In this document: positions 14,613-21,285 of the stretch, piece after piece
How the letters are laid out: each line of letters begins with the position of its first letter
Numbering within the stretch: position 1 is the stretch's first letter
Assembly: GCA_934718275.1 (NCBI GenBank)
Contig: CAKUZD010000011.1
Location: 1-27,314, forward strand
DNA: 27,314 bases
Source: an uncultured Candidatus Melainabacteria bacterium
Lineage (GTDB): Bacteria > Cyanobacteriota > Vampirovibrionia > Gastranaerophilales > Gastranaerophilaceae
Direction: 5' to 3'
Position numbers and translations under genes: made by a program
The notes under the pieces: generated by a model
What the model was told of the DNA's origin: nothing
Databases searched by the model: none
The model's input: only the letters and a program-made list of their open reading frames with translations

Positions 14613-15294
14613 ATTATTTGTAAAAACCCATAACGTCAAAAAATTTATTGATTTAATGAATAATTTGATAGATAAATCCAGTGAAGTTCCAAAAATGGGA
14701 TTAGTATATGGTGATCCTGGTTTGGGAAAAAGTAGAGTTGCGATTCGTTGGGCAAATAGAAATGATGCTATTTATGTTAGAGCTCAAAATAATATGACAA
14801 GTCATGGAATATTAGAAAAAATTGTAGAGGAACTTGGTGAAGCACCATCTAAAAAGTCTACAGATTTGATGAAACAGTGTATTGCACATTTAAGACTAAA
14901 TCCTCAAGTTGTTATAGTTGATGAAGTGGATTATCTTGTAAGTCATTCCAAAGAAATAGAAACATTAAGAGATTTACATGATTTAACAGGAATTCCTGTT
15001 GTCTTAATCGGAATGCAAGAATCCAAAGCAAAACTTGGAAAATTTCGCCATTTGTTTGATAGAATTTCTGAAATAGTAGAGTTTAAACCGTTTTCAAAAG
15101 AAGATATGGACATTATTGTTGAAGAACTATGCGAAATAAAAATAACAGACGAAGCAAAAGAAATATTTTTTGAAAAGACAAATCGTTTTCGTCAAGTTAT
15201 AAAAGGTCTTTCTATGTTGGAAAAATTAGCAAAGACAAACGGATTAAATAAAATTGATGCAAAACATGTGAAAGGTTTGAATATTGAAGAATAA
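14605..15294 (+). CDS. AAA+ ATPase, TnsC/TniB/MuB type
   Basis: A 229-aa protein. The ATG at 14605 is chosen because AAGGAG lies 7 bases upstream; an in-frame ATG at 14581 lacks this. Walker A is GDPGLGKS (36-43), Walker B is VVIVDEVDYL (Asp 106, Glu 107), and sensor-1 region VVLIGMQES is followed by a possible Arg finger near FRHLFDRISE. The lid runs to the C-terminus. The small size fits MuB/TniB ATPases that pick target DNA, pass it to the transposase and impose target immunity. Its start overlaps the transposase stop, and the next gene's start overlaps its own stop, so the three are translated as a block. Confidence 0.9.
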   Translation: MRKLFVKTHNVKKFIDLMNNLIDKSSEVPKMGLVYGDPGLGKSRVAIRWANRNDAIYVRAQNNMTSHGILEKIVEELGEAPSKKSTDLMKQCIAHLRLNPQVVIVDEVDYLVSHSKEIETLRDLHDLTGIPVVLIGMQESKAKLGKFRHLFDRISEIVEFKPFSKEDMDIIVEELCEIKITDEAKEIFFEKTNRFRQVIKGLSMLEKLAKTNGLNKIDAKHVKGLNIEE

Positions 15295-16915
15295 AGATTT
15301 AATAATAAAAACAGCAAGACGATTAGACAAATTCACTCTTGATGATGTAATTCAAGTTACTGATATTGATGAACAAGATGTAATAGTTATTTTGTCAGAA
15401 TTATTAAAAGAAAAAATTATTGTAAAGAATGGTAATACCTATTATTTTAATACCAAATGGGTGAATAATAATGGGAGTGCTGAAGTCAAGTTAATCATAA
15501 TTGAGAAAGAAAAAGGTTATGATTATTTTCTTACACTAAGCAAAAAAACACAAGAACGGATAAGGAGTTATATTGATTTACTCAATTTTGTAAATCAGGC
15601 AGGTGGTAAGAATTCAAAGCAACTGGTTGAATTATTTAACCAAACATCAGGATATAAAAGTATTTCACTTTGTACATTAAGTAGGATACGAACAAATTAT
15701 AAAAGATATGGTTTTAAAGGTATTTTGCCGTCATATAGTGCCAGTAATGTTGAAAGTTCAATACCTGACGAATTGTTTAATTATTTTAAAAAATATTATT
15801 TAACGAATGAAAAATTATCGGCAAACGAGGCTATTTATAGAGCTCAAAAACAATTGCAAGCGGAACAAAAAATGGAACAACCTTATGCCTATGCTTCTGC
15901 TGCGTTCTTGAGAAATTTAAAATTAGAATTTAGTAAGCAACAAATTGAATATTTCAGAAATAATATAAAATCGCAAAAAATAAAAATTAAGTTTGAAAAT
16001 GAAATTCAAGAGCCTTTGGATATGTTATTTAAAGATGCTGCGAATATTTATTTTAATAGGTTAAAAACCAATAACAAACTTGAAATATTAATGCATCAAA
16101 AAACAGATTATAAAAACCATTTAATAGAATATTTCGGGGATTTACAAATAAGAGAAATCACAAATAAAGTTGTGGCAAAGTTTAAGCAAAAACAGTTTGA
16201 TAGTGGATATCAACTTGTTTCGGTAAATATTTATATCAAAACATTAAAAAGCATTATTAATGCAGTTTGTCCTACAACAAATTATCTTACATCAAGAAGT
16301 AAAAGTCCTAAAGAAAATGCTTATGCAATGGATATGAATTTATTAACCGAAGAACAAATTTCAAGATTATTGAACAGTTGTTATAAAGAATACCCTGATG
16401 TTTATCCAATTTTGTATATTTCACTATCTTCTGGTGCGAGTATCTCTGAACTGCTAGGATTAACTTGGGATAGGATTGATTTTAGAAATCAAATAATTTT
16501 TCTAAAATATTTTCTTTATGGCGATAAACTTGTTATGACTAAATGTAATTCTACAATGCGACGATTGACGATTGATTGGAATATTTGCGAGGACCTTGAG
16601 TACAAATATCATATATCGGATCCTGAACCTAATGATTTTGTTTTTAAATTTGAGAGTAATAAACCAGCTCAACAATATGTAGAAGAAGATGTTTTGGCTC
16701 CATTGGCAAAAAAAATCGGAGTTTCAAAACTAAATCCAAGTGATATGCAGCATAATTTTGTTAATATGTGCATCCAACAAAATATTCCACTAACCTTTAT
16801 TCAAAAATCGCTTGGATACTATGGAATAACCAATTTTGTTAAGATATATCGTAATTTGATAGAAAATTTAGAAAAAGATTACTATAATCCGCTAGATAAA
16901 ATTTTAAAGAAATAA
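15284..16915 (+). CDS. Inactive tyrosine-recombinase fusion, TnsF-like target selector
   Basis: A 543-aa protein with a TTG start (15284) inside the end of the ATPase gene, AAAGG 8 bases upstream. Residues 1-60 are a winged-helix-like domain. Residues 90-225 resemble the DNA-binding part of the neighbouring transposase (SLCTLSRIRTNYKRYGFKGI, then LSANEAIYRAQKQLQ). Residues 245-330 are a SAM-like core-binding domain. Residues 350-535 are a tyrosine-recombinase catalytic fold (LLTEEQISRLL, then ELLGLTWDRIDF). The catalytic set is degraded: first Arg is Ser 386, HxxR is Ser 486/Gln 489, and His/Trp is Tyr 512; Lys 420 and Tyr 522 remain. A Tn7-like target selector with an inactivated tyrosine recombinase (TnsF) is known. 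By position and fold this is its likely counterpart, taking the place of TniQ. The transposase-like N-terminus is the unusual part. Confidence 0.75.
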   Translation: MKNKDLIIKTARRLDKFTLDDVIQVTDIDEQDVIVILSELLKEKIIVKNGNTYYFNTKWVNNNGSAEVKLIIIEKEKGYDYFLTLSKKTQERIRSYIDLLNFVNQAGGKNSKQLVELFNQTSGYKSISLCTLSRIRTNYKRYGFKGILPSYSASNVESSIPDELFNYFKKYYLTNEKLSANEAIYRAQKQLQAEQKMEQPYAYASAAFLRNLKLEFSKQQIEYFRNNIKSQKIKIKFENEIQEPLDMLFKDAANIYFNRLKTNNKLEILMHQKTDYKNHLIEYFGDLQIREITNKVVAKFKQKQFDSGYQLVSVNIYIKTLKSIINAVCPTTNYLTSRSKSPKENAYAMDMNLLTEEQISRLLNSCYKEYPDVYPILYISLSSGASISELLGLTWDRIDFRNQIIFLKYFLYGDKLVMTKCNSTMRRLTIDWNICEDLEYKYHISDPEPNDFVFKFESNKPAQQYVEEDVLAPLAKKIGVSKLNPSDMQHNFVNMCIQQNIPLTFIQKSLGYYGITNFVKIYRNLIENLEKDYYNPLDKILKK

Positions 16916-16924
16916 GGAGTAACG

Positions 16925-17275
16925 ATGAAAAAACAAATGCTGTCAGAAACTGCTGCAAATCTTTATATTGAAAAATTTATGACATTAGAAAATATTGCAA
17001 AACAATTAGACGTAAGCGAAAGAACACTTAGCCGTTGGAAAACAGAAGGTAATTGGGATGAAAAAAGATTTAAATATATACAAGCAAAAACAACATTCCA
17101 TGAGGATTTGTACGATTTTGGCAAAACTCTTTTAGAATCAATAAAGGCAGATATGGAAAACGGTGAAAAAGTAGAACCATCAAGAATGTACACCTTAACT
17201 AAAATTATGAATATGCTCAAAAACGGAAAAACCAAAATCTGGCGAATTATCAGCAGATATTGTGAGAGAAATTGA
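16925..17275 (+). CDS. HTH protein, DUF1804/small-terminase-like, C-terminally frameshifted
   Basis: A 116-aa frame. Residues 5-45 are a helix-turn-helix (MTLENIAKQLDVSERTLSRW followed by KTEGNWDEKRFKY), and the rest is helical. The arrangement is reminiscent of DUF1804 / small-terminase-like proteins of Mu-like phages. After about residue 103 the frame becomes a short Trp/Arg-rich tail. A +1 frame instead continues SGELSADIVREIEEKILGIT to a stop at 17307-17309, which looks like the true end. An indel in the A-rich stretch near 17224-17240 probably broke it. It starts 9 bases after the tyrosine-recombinase-like gene (GGAG ribosome site) and is the fourth core gene. Role unknown. Confidence 0.6.
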   Translation: MKKQMLSETAANLYIEKFMTLENIAKQLDVSERTLSRWKTEGNWDEKRFKYIQAKTTFHEDLYDFGKTLLESIKADMENGEKVEPSRMYTLTKIMNMLKNGKTKIWRIISRYCERN

Positions 17276-17511
17276 AGAAAAGATTTTAGGCATAACTTAT
17301 GATGAATGATTGTTGTCTACAGATGAGTTTTAAGAGTTAAAACATCTTTCTATATGTATTTATATATAAATCAGATTTACCCAGCCTTAACGAGTGAATT
17401 GAACACTTTTTGAACAGGGGTTTGAAGGAATTAGTCGGATGAAAATTTGTGTTTTTTAAGATTTTACATACAAACACATTCTATTGAAAATTATCTTTAA
17501 AGAGTGATGTA

Positions 17512-17520
17512 TGTTATAGA
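17512..17520 (+). promoter_or_regulatory. Extended -10 promoter of the beta-class methyltransferase
   Basis: TGT-TATAGA at 17512-17520, an extended -10, is 60 bases before the ATG. TTGAAA at 17484 is too far for a standard -35 (25 bases). The same nonamer occurs before the RloC-like gene. The 270-base gap 17310-17579 otherwise shows no gene. Confidence 0.4.
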
Positions 17521-17579
17521 ACGTTAAATAAAAGGACAAAATAAAAATTTTAAGGTATGATAAAAAAAAGGAGATAAGA

Positions 17580-18311
17580 ATGGCTTACGACTTAAGATTT
17601 GGCGATTGCTTTAAATTATTAGATGATATTCCTGATAAATCAATTGATTTAATTTTAACAGATCCACCATACAATATTGCAAAATATTCTACAGGAAATA
17701 TTGATTTACCTGGTCGTTCTGCCCTTAATAATGACTTGGCAGATTGGGATAAAAAAGAAATTGAACCACAAGAATTATTAGCCAATTTCAAAAGGATAAT
17801 TAAACCTAAAGGAAATATATTTATTTTTACAACCTATAATCAAATTGGGAAATGGCATGAGGTTTTTGATCCTGAGTTTGATACTTTTCAATTTATGGTT
17901 TGGCATAAAACTAACCCTGCTCCTAAAATTTACAAAAATGGTTTTTTGAATAGTTGTGAATTAATTGTTTGTATGTGGAATAAAGGTCATCAATGGAATT
18001 TTAGCAATCAAAAAGAAATGCATAATTTTATTCAAACTCCTATTTGTATGCAACCAGAAAGACTTTCAAATCCTAAACATCCGGCACAAAAACCTGTAAA
18101 ATTGTTAGAACATATTATTAAAATTGCGTCTAATGAAGGCGATACTATACTCGACCCTTTTATGGGAGTTGGTTCAACAGGGATCGCCGCTTACAACCTA
18201 AATCGGAAATTTATTGGAATTGAATTAGAAAAAGAATATTTTGATGCTACTTGTAAAAGATTTCAAAACCACGAACAGAAAATGAAAGAATATGCTATGA
18301 GCAACCTCTAA
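17580..18311 (+). CDS. Beta-class DNA methyltransferase (N6-A or N4-C)
   Basis: A 243-aa protein. Motif IV DPPY is at 28-31, ahead of the AdoMet motif DPFMGVGSTG at 192-201. This order defines the beta class (MboI-M2/DpnA, CcrM, MunI style). The intervening target-recognition part includes WHKTNPAPKIYKNGF and the KHPAQKP segment typical of these enzymes. It methylates adenine N6 or cytosine N4 in a specific site to protect DNA from the adjacent nucleases. AAGGAG lies 7 bases upstream. It is convergent with the nuclease/D12 methyltransferase operon, overlapping the last gene by 17 bases. Specificity cannot be read from sequence. Confidence 0.93.
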   Translation: MAYDLRFGDCFKLLDDIPDKSIDLILTDPPYNIAKYSTGNIDLPGRSALNNDLADWDKKEIEPQELLANFKRIIKPKGNIFIFTTYNQIGKWHEVFDPEFDTFQFMVWHKTNPAPKIYKNGFLNSCELIVCMWNKGHQWNFSNQKEMHNFIQTPICMQPERLSNPKHPAQKPVKLLEHIIKIASNEGDTILDPFMGVGSTGIAAYNLNRKFIGIELEKEYFDATCKRFQNHEQKMKEYAMSNL

Positions 18312-19140
18312 TCATTTCGTTTAGTTTTTCATTTAAATTAATTTGATTTATTGCTTCATTATAAATTCTTGTAAACTCGTTAAAATCGATTCCTTCAGGT
18401 AAAATCTTATTCCAAAAGGCAGAACCCACTAAAAACATGTGTGGATATTGTAAATATTTTTTGATAGAACCTGACCAAGTCTTACCCTCGCCATCTTTAT
18501 GGTATATGGTAGCAAAGTATGGTTTTGTTTTTCTGTAATTTAATCCTGTATAAATTGTTAAAAGCTTTTTAGCATTTGATGGTGCATTGCTACTATCTAA
18601 ATTTCCACCAGCTTTTATTTCCATGATGTTTAATTCATCACCATCCCAAAATGCCAAATCAACAGGTTTTGTATGTATTTCTGTGTCTATTGGTAAATCT
18701 CCGTCCAACAATTCTAAAATCGTTTCATGATTAACTGAACAACAAACCTTTTTCTTTTTATCACCCTCACATCTTGTCATAAATTCTGCAATTCTGCCCT
18801 GCAATTCAGGATTATTCATATCTATATTTGAAACTATAATTTGTTCATGTTCATTTGGATTTTGGATATTATGCTTCAAATTATGAGGGTTAACGATTTG
18901 TGGAACATTTGCTGCTCCATATTTTAATTTTGCAATTTCTTTTGCAACCTTTTGAATAGAATTACCACTTTTTGACTCAAAACTACTCACAAAAACCATA
19001 TGAGCAGACATCATTGTATCTAATTCTTTCAATAAAAAATTATTCTGTTTTGCCTTAAAATTAGTTACAAAATCGCTTTGTATTCTCGTTACTAAAGATG
19101 AAAACTCTTCTTCTACAATTTCAAATATTCTATCTCTCAT
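18295..19140 (-). CDS. TdeIII-like type II restriction endonuclease, paralogue B
   Basis: A 281-aa protein. Conserved family features: the early segment FVSSFESKSGNSIQKVAKEI; the catalytic block VDLAFWDGDELNIMEIKAGG, a PD-(D/E)xK-type core with Asp in VDLAF and E-x-K in EIK; LDSSNA; and ATIYHKDGEGKTWSGSIKKY. The same blocks are present in the gene before it, and both are 281 aa. The start directly abuts the stop of paralogue A, with GAGGA 5 bases before the ATG. With intact active sites in both, they may cut independently or form a two-subunit enzyme. Family assignment is from memory of the TdeIII type. Confidence 0.78.
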   Translation of the reverse strand: MRDRIFEIVEEEFSSLVTRIQSDFVTNFKAKQNNFLLKELDTMMSAHMVFVSSFESKSGNSIQKVAKEIAKLKYGAANVPQIVNPHNLKHNIQNPNEHEQIIVSNIDMNNPELQGRIAEFMTRCEGDKKKKVCCSVNHETILELLDGDLPIDTEIHTKPVDLAFWDGDELNIMEIKAGGNLDSSNAPSNAKKLLTIYTGLNYRKTKPYFATIYHKDGEGKTWSGSIKKYLQYPHMFLVGSAFWNKILPEGIDFNEFTRIYNEAINQINLNEKLNEMIRGCS

Positions 19141-19986
19141 TTATTCCTCACAAATATTTTTTAAATCTTCTATAATATTTTCAATCTTGATTTTTTTCAT
19201 TACTTTTAGATAGATCTTTTTAAATTCATCAAATGAAATATTCTCAGGTAAAATCTTTTCCCAAAAGTCTTGCCCTATTAAAAACATGTCAGGATATTGT
19301 AGAAATTTCTTCATTGATCCCTTCCATTTTCCACTACCTGTTTTATGATAGTATGTTGCAAAATAAATTTTTGTATTATTTGAATTTAAAGCTACATATG
19401 ATTTCAATAATTTTCTTATATTCCCTCTTGCATTAGAACTATCTAAATCTCCACCAGCTTTTATTTCTAACAAATTCCAAATTTTCCCATCATAAAATGC
19501 TAAATCAACATCATTTTTCATAATATTTTTAGTTTTGGGTAACTTTACTAATAAGGTTTTTAATTCTGCAGAATTTAAACTACAATTTTTAGGAGGTTTG
19601 CATCTTAAATTCCCTTCATTTTTTGTTATGATGTTGTCAATCTTTCTATTTAGAATTTTATTGTTTGTATCAACATCAGTTACTATAATTTGTTTGCCTT
19701 TTTGCTCTTCTATATTATGCTTTATTTTATGAATATTAATTATGGATGGTACATTTTCTTCTCCATATTTTAAGCGAGCAATTTCTAAAGATATTTTTTG
19801 CATAGCATTACCAAGTTTGGATTCAAAACTACTTGCAAATGTTAAAGCAATTTTGGTATCCAACTTTAAACCATGCAACAAAAAATTATAGTCTTTTTTA
19901 CAAAAATTCTTTTTAAAATCTGATTTTATAGAATTTAACATTATTAGGTACTCTTTTTCTATAATTTCAGCAATTTTGTCTTTCAT
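19141..19986 (-). CDS. TdeIII-like type II restriction endonuclease, paralogue A
   Basis: A 281-aa protein. The start at 19986 is set by alignment with paralogue B (MKDKIAEIIEKEY with MRDRIFEIVEEEF) and by AGGAAA 8 bases upstream; a frame extension of 27 codons into the methyltransferase is rejected. Shared blocks are FASSFESKLGNAMQKISLEI, VDLAFYDGKIWNLLEIKAGG with the E-x-K active site, LDSSNARGN and ATYYHKTGSGKWKGSMKKF. It is more Lys/Asn-rich than B. Gene order is D12 methyltransferase (10 bases upstream), A, B, all one transcript. Having two nuclease paralogues in one locus is unusual. Confidence 0.78.
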   Translation of the reverse strand: MKDKIAEIIEKEYLIMLNSIKSDFKKNFCKKDYNFLLHGLKLDTKIALTFASSFESKLGNAMQKISLEIARLKYGEENVPSIINIHKIKHNIEEQKGKQIIVTDVDTNNKILNRKIDNIITKNEGNLRCKPPKNCSLNSAELKTLLVKLPKTKNIMKNDVDLAFYDGKIWNLLEIKAGGDLDSSNARGNIRKLLKSYVALNSNNTKIYFATYYHKTGSGKWKGSMKKFLQYPDMFLIGQDFWEKILPENISFDEFKKIYLKVMKKIKIENIIEDLKNICEE

Positions 19987-19996
19987 AACCAATTTC

Positions 19997-21184
19997 CTAT
20001 GCATATTGTAGTTGTTTTTTCTTATTAAGTTCAAGAGCAGTAACTGTATCACTTTTTTTGATTTCATTGTTAATAAGATAATTTGTAATTAATAAATGTT
20101 CACAATCTCTATTGTTACGACCTTTAAAACTAACCATATACGTTTTATCAAAACTTGTTATGTATAACCCTTTTTTATCATATAAATTTGAGATAAAGTC
20201 TGTGTTTTTAATAACAAGCATAAATTTCGCAGGGCATTTGTTGATTAGATAATCTGCTAAACGTTCTTGATCTTGTTTATCAAAAGTATTGTTTACATAA
20301 CTACTGAAATCTGTATCATAAGGCGGATCTAAAAATATAAAATCATTTTTAGTAAGTTTAATTTTATCCAAAAATTCTTCAAAATCTAAGTTGTAAATAT
20401 CAGTGTTAACAAAGTGAGTTTGAAGCTCATTGGATTTTATATAATCAATTTTTCGTTGAAAATTCTTTCTATTGTACGAAATTCCACCATAAGGAACATT
20501 GAATTCTCCGTTAGAATTGTATCTGAACATTGAAGAATAACAATATTCACGAATAAAGTAAAAATATTCGCTATTGTCATATTTGTTATACAAAGCCCTT
20601 ATAAACATGTAAAAAGATCCTTTTAATCCGCATTCAAAATTGTCATAGATATCTTTTGCTGGAAGATTACCTTTCTTTTCTTCCAAATCTTTCATACGAA
20701 CTAATTTGGAACTAATATTACGCAATAATTCTTTTTCAAAAATATAATAGTGTTTTGATAACTCTGGATTTAAAAGTTGTTTGAACATTGTTTTATTGTC
20801 TTTTATAAAGTGTTCAATATTAACACGAAGTTTATCTTTATCAATCTTGTTTGATTTGTATTTCGAGTAGACTGTATTAAAAAATTCAATATTGTTATCT
20901 AATACATTTTCTAATCTAATCCAAGCATCCTGTAGAGATTGCAGGTTGCTTGCAAAACTTTTATTTTTATACTTAATATTGTTGTATAAAGAGATCAATT
21001 CAACAGATTTGTCATTAATGAGCATGTCTTTATTTTTTATAGAAAAATAAACAGCTCCACCACCAACAAAAGGCTCAATAAAACGAACAAATCCATTTGG
21101 TATATTCGGAAGAATATACTTTAGTTCCTGTTCCTTACCTCCAGCCCACTTAACCACGGGCGACAAATTGTTTCCCTTCTCCAT
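19997..21184 (-). CDS. D12-class (Dam/DpnII-type) adenine-N6 DNA methyltransferase
   Basis: A 395-aa protein from the ATG at 21184; a TTG at 21202 would add 6 residues, and neither has a clear ribosome site. The N-terminus has the D12 AdoMet motif VVKWAGGKEQEL and FIEPFVGGGAVYF, motif IV is FLDPPYDTDFSSY in the C-terminal half, and HLLITNY lies near the end. The alpha-class order (FxG before DPPY) is as in Dam, DpnM and EcoRV methyltransferases. It is longer than Dam (about 280), with an insertion of about 100 residues after the first motif (75-185, rich in Lys/Asn and helical). It modifies adenine in the site cut by the downstream nucleases. Confidence 0.92.
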   Translation of the reverse strand: MEKGNNLSPVVKWAGGKEQELKYILPNIPNGFVRFIEPFVGGGAVYFSIKNKDMLINDKSVELISLYNNIKYKNKSFASNLQSLQDAWIRLENVLDNNIEFFNTVYSKYKSNKIDKDKLRVNIEHFIKDNKTMFKQLLNPELSKHYYIFEKELLRNISSKLVRMKDLEEKKGNLPAKDIYDNFECGLKGSFYMFIRALYNKYDNSEYFYFIREYCYSSMFRYNSNGEFNVPYGGISYNRKNFQRKIDYIKSNELQTHFVNTDIYNLDFEEFLDKIKLTKNDFIFLDPPYDTDFSSYVNNTFDKQDQERLADYLINKCPAKFMLVIKNTDFISNLYDKKGLYITSFDKTYMVSFKGRNNRDCEHLLITNYLINNEIKKSDTVTALELNKKKQLQYA

Positions 21185-21255
21185 AAACAGATTGTAATTC
21201 AAACATAATCCGATGGCAATAACGTGAAGATAGATTAATATTCATATAAAATGTT

Positions 21256-21264
21256 TGTTATAGA
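21256..21264 (+). promoter_or_regulatory. Extended -10 promoter of the RloC-like gene
   Basis: TGT-TATAGA (21256-21264), identical to the nonamer before the beta-class methyltransferase, 21 bases before the ATG. No clear -35. AGGAG sits 6 bases before the start codon. Confidence 0.4.
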
Positions 21265-21285
21265 ATAAAAATAATAGGAGTAGCT

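Noticed and set aside
18295..19986. Assigning the TdeIII cleavage site to these nucleases
   Set aside because: Family likeness does not fix specificity, and there are two paralogues with two methyltransferases of different class.
19987..20067. 27-codon N-terminal extension of nuclease paralogue A
   Set aside because: It overlaps the methyltransferase, does not align with paralogue B, and the ATG at 19986 has AGGAAA upstream.
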